NCBI RefSeq assembly: GCF_000312365.2 | Contig: NZ_HG003686.1 | Location: forward strand, 758,538-822,537 | Direction: 5' to 3' | Source: Anaerococcus provencensis | GTDB taxonomy: Bacteria; Bacillota; Clostridia; Tissierellales; Peptoniphilaceae | Length of the DNA: 64,000 bases | Part shown: positions 36,994 through 45,777 of the stretch, piece by piece | How the letters are laid out: every line of letters starts with the position of its first letter | Numbering within the stretch: position 1 is the first letter of the stretch | Notes under the pieces: generated by a model | Databases searched by the model: none | Told to the model about the DNA's origin: nothing | Seen by the model: only the letters and a program-made list of their open reading frames with translations | Position numbers and translations under genes: made by a program

Positions 36994-37826
36994 TTAATAT
37001 TGAGAGTATAAAGGGCAAGATAAGAAGCATGGCAGAGAAGAAAAATCTAAAGTCGCAAGAAGTTCTGCAAATATATTTCTTCGAAAGATTTTTAGAAAGG
37101 CTATCCAAATCAAATTACAAAAATAATTTTGTAATAAAAGGAGGATTCCTAATATCTTCCTTAATTGGAATTGAAAATAGAACAACTATGGATATGGACA
37201 CAACCATAAAAGGCATACCCCTAAAAGAAGAAAAAATAAAAGAAATCGTAGATGAAATTATAAATATAGATGTCGATGATGGAATAAGATTTGAAATAAA
37301 AGACATTAGTTATATTAGGGAAGAGGACGAGTACGAGAACTTTAGAATATCACTAATAGCAAATGTTGGAAAGACCAAAAACCCGATGAAACTAGACCTA
37401 ACAACAGGAGATGCAATAACGCCAAGGGAAATAGAATATACTTATCCCTGTATCTTTAGCCAAGAAGATATAAAAATAATGGCATATCCATTAGAAACAA
37501 TTTTAGCTGAAAAATATGAAACCATAATCAGAAGAAATATAACAACAACACGAATGAGAGACTTCTACGACCTATACACCCTCTACAAACTAAAAAAAGA
37601 TGATATAGATTATAAAATTTTAAAAGAAGCAATAGAAAGAACTTCTGACAAAAGAGGAAGTGAGGAGGAAATGCAAGACTATGAGGAAATAATCGAGGAC
37701 ATAAAAGAAGATTCATACCTAAGATCCTTGTGGGATGTATATCTCAGTGAAAATAAGTATATTGAAGATCTGACCTTTGATAAAGTTGTTGATGTAGTGA
37801 GAATTGTCTCGGAAACAACAAGTTGA
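36990..37826 (+). CDS. abiEii: AbiEii-type nucleotidyltransferase toxin
   Basis: The 278-aa protein is of the AbiEii/AbiGii family. The nucleotidyltransferase motif is FVIKGGFLISSLIGIENRTTMDMDTTIKG (GG then DxD, about residues 47-72), followed by LDLTTGDAITPREIEYTY and the LAEKYETIIRRN helix. Related toxins (MenT) transfer pyrimidine nucleotides to tRNA acceptor ends. GTG start at 36990, translationally coupled to the antitoxin. Confidence 0.92.
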   Translation: MINIESIKGKIRSMAEKKNLKSQEVLQIYFFERFLERLSKSNYKNNFVIKGGFLISSLIGIENRTTMDMDTTIKGIPLKEEKIKEIVDEIINIDVDDGIRFEIKDISYIREEDEYENFRISLIANVGKTKNPMKLDLTTGDAITPREIEYTYPCIFSQEDIKIMAYPLETILAEKYETIIRRNITTTRMRDFYDLYTLYKLKKDDIDYKILKEAIERTSDKRGSEEEMQDYEEIIEDIKEDSYLRSLWDVYLSENKYIEDLTFDKVVDVVRIVSETTS

Positions 37827-37901
37827 TGTAAGTAGACAAAGGATTTTAGGAAAATAAATATAAAAAAAAGTTTGATGTAGAAGGTAAAAAGGAGTATTAA
37901 A

Positions 37902-39968
37902 ATGATTTTAAAAAAGATGAAAGTCAAAAACTTTAGATTATTAAAAAATTTTGAGTTAAATTTTAAAGATGAATTGTCGCTAGTTATAGGTAAAAATAAT
38001 TGTGGAAAAACGTCATCCATTATTGTTTTAGATAAAATGCTAAATTCATCTAAATTATTTTGGGAAGATATAAATTTAGAATGCCAGAAAGATCTTTATA
38101 AAAAAATAATTGGTTTTGATATAACAAAGCTGGATGAAGTTCAATTATTAGAAACTATTAATATGCAATTATTTATTGAGTATAATGATAATGATTCATA
38201 TAAGAATATTCAAAAATTCATGATGGACTTAAATCCAGATAATAACATAATAGTTTTAGAATTTATTTCGTTAATAGCTGCAAAAAAAATCATAGAATTA
38301 AAAAACATTATGAGTGAAAAAAATATTGAAGATTTTAAATCATTTTCCAAATTTATGAGTAAGAATTTTGGAAACTTCTTTGAAACGAAAAAATATTCAA
38401 GAGGGTTTGATGTTGAAGCAAACGAAATAACGCAAGATAGATCAGAAGAAATTGATAATAAAGATATTCAAAAAGTCATTAAAGTGGCAGGAATAAGAGC
38501 TGATCGAGCGGTTTCTAATGATGATCGTAATCATGTTTTATCAGGTTTAACTGGTAAATATTTCAGTTCTTATAAAGCTGCAAAAGATGAAAGTGAATCG
38601 GTATTTACAAGACTTGAAGAAAAATTGGAGGAAGCCGATAAAGAATTATATAAGATTTACAATGGAGAAAAAAGTGAAGGTGAAGAACCTATTGATGGTA
38701 TTTTTAGTGATGTTATAGATGTTATTAAAACTTATGGTGGCGCAGAAAATGGAATTGATATAGCAATAGAGTCATCTATTTCAGAGAAAAATTTATTGTC
38801 AGATAATACAAACTTAAGTTATAGACAAGGGGGAGATTGTTCGCTTCCAGAAACATATAATGGGTTGGGGTATTTGAATTTAATTGGTATTTTATTTGAG
38901 ATTGAAACCAATATACAAGAATTGTTTGAACAACCAGCAGATATAAATCTTTTATATATTGAAGAACCTGAAGCACATACACACCCTCAGTTACAGTATA
39001 TATTTATAAGGAATATTAAATCTCATATCAAAGCACATAGAAATAAGTTGTTGAAAGAAAAGAATAAGCAGTTGCAGGTTTTAATTACTTCGCATTCATC
39101 ACATATAGTTTCTGAATGTAACTTTGATGACATTATATATTTGAAGAAAAACGGAAATACGGTTATAGCTAAGAGTTTTAATTCTTTAAAAGAAGAGTAT
39201 GGCGGAGATGAACAGAAAGGATTTAAGTTTGTAAAACAATATCTGACAATGAATAGAAGTGAACTTTTCTTTACTGATAAAGCTATTTGTATAGAAGGAG
39301 ATACTGAACGAATTTTAATGCCAATGATGATGCATAAGATTGACAATAAAGAAAAGCCAAAAGCAAATCTTATACCACTATTATCACAGAATATTTCTAT
39401 AATAGAAGTTGGAGCGCATTCACATATCTTTATTCCATTATTTGAGTTTTTAGGTATTAAGGTTTTAATAATCACAGATATAGATGCCGCTACTAAAAAT
39501 AACAATGGGAGATATGTAAAATCTCACCCTCAGGAAGCAAAGTATACAAGCAACGCTTCGATAAAAGATTTTTTCAAAGATACTTGTCTTGATGAGTCAA
39601 ATAATGAATTTGAGGAACTTTTAAAAAAAACACCTGAGGATAAAATTAAAAATAATATAAGAATAGCTTATCAAATACCGGAAACTGATGGTGGGTACCA
39701 AGTAAGTAGTTTTGAAGATGCATTTATAGCGTTAAATAAAGACTTTATATTAAAGAATAAAGAAGGTCTTTGTGAGTACGGAGCTTTAAAAGATTTTTCG
39801 AATGATGAAATAGATAATGGTGATTATTATAATTTTGCTTTAAATAATGTGAAAAAGAAATCGGCATTTGCATCAAGCTTATTGTATTTTGATGATGAGA
39901 ATGGAGAAGAAGATGAAAAATGGGCAGTTCCACATTATATTGAGGAGGGCTTATTATGGATACGCTAA
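37902..39968 (+). CDS. Gabija-like OLD family ATPase-nuclease (GajA-like)
   Basis: The 688-aa protein has an ABC-type ATPase split by a long insertion. Walker A is IGKNNCGKT (30-37), and Walker B with signature is LLYIEEPEAHTHPQLQYIF (about 353). A TOPRIM nuclease follows, with CIEGDTERILMP (catalytic Glu, about 464) and LIITDIDAATKNN (DxD, about 525). Class 2 OLD nucleases paired with a UvrD-like helicase form the Gabija anti-phage system, where GajA nicks DNA when nucleotides are depleted. It is longer than the best-known GajA (about 580 aa). AAAGGAG precedes the ATG. It overlaps the helicase gene by 13 bp. Confidence 0.88.
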   Translation: MILKKMKVKNFRLLKNFELNFKDELSLVIGKNNCGKTSSIIVLDKMLNSSKLFWEDINLECQKDLYKKIIGFDITKLDEVQLLETINMQLFIEYNDNDSYKNIQKFMMDLNPDNNIIVLEFISLIAAKKIIELKNIMSEKNIEDFKSFSKFMSKNFGNFFETKKYSRGFDVEANEITQDRSEEIDNKDIQKVIKVAGIRADRAVSNDDRNHVLSGLTGKYFSSYKAAKDESESVFTRLEEKLEEADKELYKIYNGEKSEGEEPIDGIFSDVIDVIKTYGGAENGIDIAIESSISEKNLLSDNTNLSYRQGGDCSLPETYNGLGYLNLIGILFEIETNIQELFEQPADINLLYIEEPEAHTHPQLQYIFIRNIKSHIKAHRNKLLKEKNKQLQVLITSHSSHIVSECNFDDIIYLKKNGNTVIAKSFNSLKEEYGGDEQKGFKFVKQYLTMNRSELFFTDKAICIEGDTERILMPMMMHKIDNKEKPKANLIPLLSQNISIIEVGAHSHIFIPLFEFLGIKVLIITDIDAATKNNNGRYVKSHPQEAKYTSNASIKDFFKDTCLDESNNEFEELLKKTPEDKIKNNIRIAYQIPETDGGYQVSSFEDAFIALNKDFILKNKEGLCEYGALKDFSNDEIDNGDYYNFALNNVKKKSAFASSLLYFDDENGEEDEKWAVPHYIEEGLLWIR

Positions 39969-41860
39969 CATTGGAAAAAGAAGTATTAGAAGCTCTTCAA
40001 TGTATAAAAAATGGTGAAAATTTTATTTTAGAAGGTGGAGCAGGAAGTGGAAAAACATACTCCTTAATTTCCTTAATAAATGCACTCACAGAGGAATTTC
40101 CAGATATTAAGATAGTATGCATTACATATACAAATAATGCAGTTGCCGAAATTTTATCAAGAATAGAAAATGAGAATATTTGGGTTTCAACAATACATGA
40201 GTTTATATGGGCTCTTATCAGAAAATATCAGAATGAAATAAAAAATATTTTAGTTGAGCTTATTAACGATGATAATGAAAAGAACTTTAAAAAGCCAAAA
40301 GATTTTTCTGAGGATTTAATTTCTGAAGAATATTTCGAAAATCTTTATGTTGATTATGACGAGTATTATTCTGTAACGCCAAATGATGAAAATATAGTGA
40401 AAATCAGCCATGATCACATTTTGATTGTTGCAGAGAAAATGTTTGGGAAATATAAAAAAATAGCGGACATTTTAAAGGATATTGCAGATTGTATTTTTGT
40501 TGATGAATATCAGGATACAAGTCCTTTAGTTGCTGATATTTTACTAAAGCATCTTGAGCAAAGCGATAAGAAAAATGTAATTGGTTTTTTTGGAGATTCA
40601 ATGCAGTCTATATATGACGACGGAGTTGGTAATTTAAATCAATATAATTTAACTAAAATAGTAAAGACGCAAAACCGAAGAAATCCAAGAGTTGTAATCG
40701 AAGTAGCCAATAAGTTTAGAGATGATGATATTGAGCAAAGACCTTCAGAAGATATAAATGCACCTAATATGGAAAATGGTACTATTAGAGAAGGTAGTAT
40801 TAAATTTTTATATGGAACTGAAATAAATGATTTTATAAGTGTAAAGGGGAAGAATATTTTTGAATCTTGGGATTTTTCTGATGGAAAACAAACAAAAGAG
40901 TTAAGGCTAACACATAAATATAATGCTGAAATGACTGGCTTTAAAGACTTATATGATCTATATAATGCTGATTTGATAACTAAGCTTATAAGTGGGATAA
41001 AGAAAAAAATTGATAAGGGAAATTTAGACTGTAATAAGACTTTGGGAGAAATAGCGTTAGAGGTAAAACCGACATATAACAAAGTGGAGCTGTTAGATCA
41101 AATTAACGGAAATGAAATTTATCAGTCAATATATAGTGTTTTAGAAGATATGTCATGGGAAGAAGCTTACGAAAAATGTAGAATCACTAAGGAATCACTC
41201 ATGTCATATAAATTAAATGGAATGAGTGGTAGATATGAAGCTAATTCTTATAGAGATAGGATTTTACGCAGATTAGATATATTAGAGGAGATTATTGAAT
41301 TATATGAGGCTAATAGATTTAATGATTTTCTACGAATAACAAAATTTTCTATTCATAATAGAAATGATAAGATTTGCCTTAAGCAAGCAATTGATTATCT
41401 TGTAAGTGAAGATAATCAAACGATAGAAAATGTATTAAAATTTGCGGAAGTAAAAGGGTTACTCAAAGAAGATGAATTGTTTAGTGATTATATTTCAAAT
41501 AAAGGGTTTTATTTATGGGAGAGAATAAAAAAGATAACATTTAATCAATATAGAAAAAGCGTTTTATATTTAAAAGAATTTTCACCAATTTGTACTCAAC
41601 ATAGTGTTAAAGGTAGTGAATATGACAATGTATTGCTTGTATTAGAGTCTGATTGGAATAAATATGACTTTAGAACATTATTTGGGAAAGGATCTCCGAA
41701 CTCTAATGTTCAGAAACGTACAAAAAAATTATTTTATGTATGTATAACAAGAGCAAAAAAGAATTTAATAATATATATGCCTACTGATGATTCTGACATA
41801 TTAGAAAAAGCTAAAGAGTATTTTGGAGAAGAAAATGTTATAGATCTCTCTTCGATTTAA
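39956..41860 (+). CDS. Gabija-like UvrD/Rep-type helicase (GajB-like)
   Basis: This is a 634-aa SF1A helicase. Walker A is LEGGAGSGKTYSLI (27-34), motif Ia is VCITYTNNAVAEIL, and Walker B is IFVDEYQDTSPLVA (about 181). Motif III is GFFGDSMQSIYDDG, and the late motifs are TQHSVKGSEYDNVLLV (about 547) and YVCITRAKKNLIIY (about 598). It would act with the upstream OLD nuclease. The 13-bp overlap supports translational coupling. It is longer than canonical GajB (about 500 aa) because of a middle region (about 270-530) I cannot assign. Confidence 0.87.
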   Translation: MDTLTLEKEVLEALQCIKNGENFILEGGAGSGKTYSLISLINALTEEFPDIKIVCITYTNNAVAEILSRIENENIWVSTIHEFIWALIRKYQNEIKNILVELINDDNEKNFKKPKDFSEDLISEEYFENLYVDYDEYYSVTPNDENIVKISHDHILIVAEKMFGKYKKIADILKDIADCIFVDEYQDTSPLVADILLKHLEQSDKKNVIGFFGDSMQSIYDDGVGNLNQYNLTKIVKTQNRRNPRVVIEVANKFRDDDIEQRPSEDINAPNMENGTIREGSIKFLYGTEINDFISVKGKNIFESWDFSDGKQTKELRLTHKYNAEMTGFKDLYDLYNADLITKLISGIKKKIDKGNLDCNKTLGEIALEVKPTYNKVELLDQINGNEIYQSIYSVLEDMSWEEAYEKCRITKESLMSYKLNGMSGRYEANSYRDRILRRLDILEEIIELYEANRFNDFLRITKFSIHNRNDKICLKQAIDYLVSEDNQTIENVLKFAEVKGLLKEDELFSDYISNKGFYLWERIKKITFNQYRKSVLYLKEFSPICTQHSVKGSEYDNVLLVLESDWNKYDFRTLFGKGSPNSNVQKRTKKLFYVCITRAKKNLIIYMPTDDSDILEKAKEYFGEENVIDLSSI

Positions 41861-42181
41861 TTGAAAAGTAGGCACTATTTCTACTTATGTTTTATGCTGC
41901 TTTTTAATATTATTCTATAGAATGAAAAAAGATAATTACTATTTTTATTTTAAGAATACTCTTGCATGAGGGTATTCTTTTTTTATTGTATTTACTAGAA
42001 TACTATATTTAAGTTCGGAAAGATACTTTTCAAATCATGTAGATTGATTTGAAAAATAAAAACTTGATTATATTCATGAAAAATGCAGTATTTGATGTAC
42101 CTAGTTTTTATTAAAAATGTAGAATTTCTCATCTGGTATTTAATGTATTTATAAATTAAATTTTGACTTATATAATAAATT
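41861..42181. other. Non-coding gap between Gabija-like pair and mobC
   Basis: AT-rich, with stop codons in all frames. It contains a small inverted repeat just after gajB (AAGTAG/CTACTT) and the terminator at 41953-41986. A relaxase gene would be expected downstream of mobC at this place, but none is present. Confidence 0.7.
41953..41986 (+). terminator. Terminator downstream of the Gabija-like pair
   Basis: AGAATACTC (41953-41961) pairs with GGGTATTCT (41970-41978), loop about 8 nt, then TTTTTTT. With A-rich sequence before the stem it may also work for mobC on the other strand. Confidence 0.85.
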
Positions 42182-42523
42182 TCATTTTGATTTATTAAGA
42201 AGTAGGGAATGGATCTGCCATATTTCTCTTGATAATTTTTCTATCTGTTTATTCATTGATTCGATTTCATTCTTGTAAATAACACCAGTTGTATTAGTAG
42301 CTTTTGCAATCTGGTTTATATTATTTGTTGCATTTGAAAGTAGCCATTGTAGGTTTCTAAATGGTTCTAAATCTACTACATAAATTTCTTTTTCTAATAC
42401 GCACTTTCTAAGAAAGTGGGACATTGTTTTACAATTTGCAAGTTTCATTTTGTTTTCAAAAACTTCTTTTTCTTCTTTAGTTAGTTTTATTTCTATTCTT
42501 TCATTTCTAAATCTATTTGCCAT
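42182..42523 (-). CDS. mobC: MobC-type relaxosome protein
   Basis: The 113-aa basic protein has an N-terminal ribbon-helix-helix-like part (NRFRNERIEIKLTKEEKEVFENKMKLANCKTMSHFLRKC) and the MobC-family region NLQWLLSNATNNINQIAKATNTTGVIY (PF05713). MobC proteins bind oriT and help a relaxase nick it. GGAG-like AAAGGAG precedes the ATG. The oriT-like repeats are directly upstream. The usual downstream relaxase partner is missing. Confidence 0.9.
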   Translation of the reverse strand: MANRFRNERIEIKLTKEEKEVFENKMKLANCKTMSHFLRKCVLEKEIYVVDLEPFRNLQWLLSNATNNINQIAKATNTTGVIYKNEIESMNKQIEKLSREIWQIHSLLLNKSK

Positions 42524-42549
42524 TTTATTCTCCTTTATAAAAGATATTT

Positions 42550-42693
42550 CGGGGTCTTAGGGTTCTCCCTAACAAGGTAAAAATTAAAAAAAATAGAGCA
42601 TTCCGTAAAGGTCTGCTCCATTAATTTTTTCGTAAGTGTCCGTACACTTACTGTGCTTGCTATTAAAGTTATAAGCGTTAAGCGTTAAGCGTT
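42550..42693. repeat. oriT-like region with hairpins and a triple 7-bp repeat
   Basis: The stretch before mobC holds TTAGGG-TTCT-CCCTAA (42557-42572), GAGCA/TGCTC (42596-42600 with 42614-42618), GTAAGTGT-CCGT-ACACTTAC (42632-42651) and three contiguous copies of AAGCGTT (42673-42693). Hairpins next to mobC are typical of oriT; the tandem copies look iteron-like. The nick site cannot be located by eye. Confidence 0.6.
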
Positions 42694-42803
42694 TATTAAG
42701 TTCTATTAATTATACCGCATTTAAAGAAATTAATAAAGAAGTATAAAGGGCGTTCAAGCAAATATCTTAAATAAGATTACTAAAATTTAAAATAATCCAT
42801 GTA

Positions 42804-42832
42804 TTGAAATTAATTATCAAATGAGCTACAAT
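42804..42832 (+). promoter_or_regulatory. Promoter of the TetR gene
   Basis: TTGAAA (42804-42809), a 17-nt spacer and TACAAT (42827-42832). GACG-ATAG-CGTC at 42839-42850 covers the likely start point and may be a TetR operator. Confidence 0.65.
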
Positions 42833-42879
42833 AAAACTGACGATAGCGTCGGAATTATTTATTGACAGGAGATAAAGTT

Positions 42880-43464
42880 TTGAATGATAAAAAATTGAAA
42901 GTTGGAGAAAAAAGGAAGTTAGAAATTCTGGAAGCTGCAAAAAAATGTTTCTTAGAAAAGGGTTTCCAAAATACAACTATGGAAGATGTTATAGAAAAAG
43001 TAAGTTTAAGTAAAGGTGGTGTTTACTATCATTATGGATCAACCTACGAAATGATTTATGATTTTATGAAATTAGGCATCAAATATAGAGGAGAAAAAAG
43101 CAAAACTATCGACACATCTAAGTTAACGACTTTAGACGCAATTACTGAGATGATGATGGAAAGAATTTATGATGAAAATGAATTTAAAAGCATCTATGCA
43201 ATTTTTTTGAAACTACAAAATGAAGATAAAAGATTGTGTGAAATGTTTGAAAATTTAAAAGAAACAAACACAGAAATTTTATCGTCTGCATTTGATCCAA
43301 ACGATAAGCTCTCATCTATTTTTGAAGATGAGTTTTTAGTGACCTTTGTAAATACTCTGATTTTAGGATATGAAAGTTTAAATCAAAAAGAAATTTTTAT
43401 TGAAAATAAAAAAACAATCAAAAAGATGTTGGAAGGTTATTTGAGAGAAAAACTCATTAATTAG
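42880..43464 (+). CDS. TetR family transcriptional regulator
   Basis: The 194-aa protein has an N-terminal helix-turn-helix (KRKLEILEAAKKCFLEKGFQNTTMEDVIEKVSLSKGGVYYHYGS), the hallmark of TetR proteins, and a helical ligand domain. The TTG at 42880 is chosen because AGGAGA lies 7 nt upstream; the TTG at 42862 has no such site. It opens the regulator/transporter block and is followed after 9 nt by the AraC gene. Its ligand is unknown. Confidence 0.88.
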   Translation: MNDKKLKVGEKRKLEILEAAKKCFLEKGFQNTTMEDVIEKVSLSKGGVYYHYGSTYEMIYDFMKLGIKYRGEKSKTIDTSKLTTLDAITEMMMERIYDENEFKSIYAIFLKLQNEDKRLCEMFENLKETNTEILSSAFDPNDKLSSIFEDEFLVTFVNTLILGYESLNQKEIFIENKKTIKKMLEGYLREKLIN

Positions 43465-43473
43465 GAGATTTTT

Positions 43474-44451
43474 ATGGGTAAGGAGTTAATGTGCCATCTT
43501 TATGGAAGAAATTTAGAAAAAATAATAGAAAATTCTAAAGGGAGAATTTGCGAATTTTATAATTTGGAAAATGGGAAGTATATAGTTTCGAAGTACGAAA
43601 TTTTCAAAGGGGTAACAGTTTTTTATAATGATATACACACTTCTGTCATAAAGAAAAAATTATCAAAAAATTTAAATCAAAGCTATGAGATTAATCATTG
43701 TAGAGAAGGAAGATTTGAATGTGTGTTAAGCGATGGAACTATTACTTATATGGAATCGGGAGATTTTGCAATCAATGCAAGTAGTAACAGCTCTGAGGAA
43801 TCTTTTTTTCCTATATCTCATTATCATGGTGTGACTTTTTATATTAATCCAAAAGAATTTGATAGCGAAATATATTTTTTAGAGGAAATGTTAGGGATTA
43901 AATTTGAAGTTGTTTTAAGAAAATTATGCAATAAGGACAAAATTTTTGTACAAAGAGCTACTCGGCATATTGAACATATTTTTTATGAAGTTTATAAAGT
44001 TCCAGATGAAATTCTAATTGAATATCTAAGGGTAAAATTTCAAGAACTTTTCCTATATATTTCAAGCCTTGATACCAGTAACAAGATAAGCGATAGGAAA
44101 TATTTTATTAAGACAAATGTTGATATTGTAAAGAAAATAGATGAATTTATAAAGAATAATTACGAAAAAAATATAACTTATGATAAACTATCAGAAATCT
44201 TTAAGATAAATACTACCACAATGAAATCTTGCTATAAGAGTGTTTTTGGGCAAACAATTAAGGAAGCTATAACAAGTAAAAGATTGGAGGTAGCAGCTGA
44301 TTTTTTGAATAATACATCAATTTCAATTACGGAAATTGCTATTAGGGTAGGTTTCACAGATCATGCTAAATTTTCAAATACTTTTAAAAATAAGTTTAAT
44401 CTCACTCCTTCAGAATATAGAAAAATATCTAAAACAGCACATTTAGTCTAA
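43474..44451 (+). CDS. AraC family transcriptional regulator
   Basis: The 325-aa protein has an N-terminal effector region and a C-terminal AraC DNA-binding domain with two HTHs (YDKLSEIFKINTTTMKSCYKSVFGQTI, then ISITEIAIRVGFTDHAKFSNTFKNKFNLTPSEYRK). Regulators of this type often sit in front of siderophore or iron-transport genes and use the imported complex as inducer (YbtA/PchR analogy). That role is inferred from the transporters downstream. AGGAG precedes the ATG. Confidence 0.9.
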   Translation: MGKELMCHLYGRNLEKIIENSKGRICEFYNLENGKYIVSKYEIFKGVTVFYNDIHTSVIKKKLSKNLNQSYEINHCREGRFECVLSDGTITYMESGDFAINASSNSSEESFFPISHYHGVTFYINPKEFDSEIYFLEEMLGIKFEVVLRKLCNKDKIFVQRATRHIEHIFYEVYKVPDEILIEYLRVKFQELFLYISSLDTSNKISDRKYFIKTNVDIVKKIDEFIKNNYEKNITYDKLSEIFKINTTTMKSCYKSVFGQTIKEAITSKRLEVAADFLNNTSISITEIAIRVGFTDHAKFSNTFKNKFNLTPSEYRKISKTAHLV

Positions 44452-44517
44452 ATAGTCAAGAAAATAAGCTTAGTCTATTATAGAATGATAACAGCTATCA
44501 ACTAAGGAGGTTGAATT

Positions 44518-45108
44518 ATGGAAAGCAAAAAATTAACTATAAAAGATTTAGCAACCATAGGAATCTTTTCTGCAATCATGATTGTTGTATTCATTGCTTT
44601 TTCAATGATTACAGGAGCATCATTATTTTTTAATATGATTTTTAATGCTGTGTTTACTGCACTAATTTTAGGACCATTTTTTGTTTATATGGCTATGAAA
44701 GTAGGTAAACCAGGAGTTGCACTAATTTATAACATTATACAAGCTATATTAGCAACTGTCTTTATGGGTCCTTTTATGATTCCATGGTTTGTAGGTGGCG
44801 GGATAATTGCAGAGTTATCTATGATTGGTACAGATAGCTATAGGAATATAAAAAGAATTACTATTGCTTGGATAATTACATCATTAACTAGAGCGGCTCA
44901 TGGTATGAGCGAAATATGGTTTTTTAAAGATGCCTTCATTAAGTCTGGCGTATCTCCCGAACAAGTTCAAATACAAACTCAGTATTATACAAATCCTAAA
45001 TGGATTCTTATTTCTTTAGCATGTACAATTGTGGCGGCAATTATTGGTTGCTATTTAGGAAATAAGATGACAGAAAAGCATTTTAAAAAGACAGGCATAA
45101 TAAAATGA
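44518..45108 (+). CDS. MptD-type ECF transporter S component
   Basis: The 196-aa protein has five or six membrane spans and the Trep_Strep/MptD family pattern (KDLATIGIFSAIMIVVFIAFSM, then NAVFTALILGPFFVYMAMKVGKPG and MIPWFVGGGIIAEL). It is the substrate-binding membrane subunit of an ECF transporter whose T and A parts follow directly. The substrate is not known for the family. AAGGAGG is 7 nt upstream, and its stop overlaps the next start (ATGA). Confidence 0.87.
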   Translation: MESKKLTIKDLATIGIFSAIMIVVFIAFSMITGASLFFNMIFNAVFTALILGPFFVYMAMKVGKPGVALIYNIIQAILATVFMGPFMIPWFVGGGIIAELSMIGTDSYRNIKRITIAWIITSLTRAAHGMSEIWFFKDAFIKSGVSPEQVQIQTQYYTNPKWILISLACTIVAAIIGCYLGNKMTEKHFKKTGIIK

Positions 45109-45776
45109 TGCATTTGGACTTACGTTCCAAATTAGTAGTATTTTTAAGTACAGTATTTTTGGTTTCAGTATTGTCCAAAGATACTGTACTTTTTTTATTA
45201 GCCGCCATTCTAGTTATTTATGTATCACTGCAAGGATATAGCAAATCTACTATAAAACTAATTATTGCAATGGGTGTTTTAAGTTTTTTGAGATTTGTCT
45301 CAAATGGTGAAGGTTTTGGCATTTTGATTCCAGATATGTTTCTGTTTATGGTTATAAGAACATTAGTTATAGTTCTATCAGTAATACCAATTTTAAAAAC
45401 ACCTCTAGGAGAGATAATGGCAATAATGAAAAAAATGAAAATTCATAGAAATGTTGCTTTGCCACTTATTTTCATGATGAGATTTTTCCCAGTAGTTAAA
45501 AGTGAGTTTAAAGAAATTATCGACTCGTTGAGATTGAGAGGATTAATTTCTATTAAAAAACCATTTTTAACGATGGAATATTTATTTGTTCCTATAATGT
45601 TTTCATCTTCAAAAATAGCTGAAGAACTTGCCGCCGCATCGGAAGTAAGAGGAATTTCTGCATCTGGAAAACATAGCTCAAGAAGAGAAATAAAATTTAG
45701 AAATCTTGATGTTATTGTTTGTTTAATCACCATCTTTATCACAATGAGCATGATTTTCCTGGAGAGGAGTTATTAA
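45105..45776 (+). CDS. ECF transporter T component
   Basis: The 223-aa membrane protein is of the CbiQ/EcfT family. Spans are at the N-terminus and in the middle. The conserved coupling helix region LRLRGLISIKKPFLTMEY and the second Ala-Arg motif AAASEVRGIS (about residue 176) contact the ATPase. It starts at the ATGATG that overlaps the S-component stop. Confidence 0.88.
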   Translation: MMHLDLRSKLVVFLSTVFLVSVLSKDTVLFLLAAILVIYVSLQGYSKSTIKLIIAMGVLSFLRFVSNGEGFGILIPDMFLFMVIRTLVIVLSVIPILKTPLGEIMAIMKKMKIHRNVALPLIFMMRFFPVVKSEFKEIIDSLRLRGLISIKKPFLTMEYLFVPIMFSSSKIAEELAAASEVRGISASGKHSSRREIKFRNLDVIVCLITIFITMSMIFLERSY

Positions 45777-45777
45777 G

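Noticed and set aside
41867..41886. Small inverted repeat AAGTAG/CTACTT after gajB as a terminator
   Set aside because: Only 6 bp and no T-run; the real terminator is at 41953-41986.
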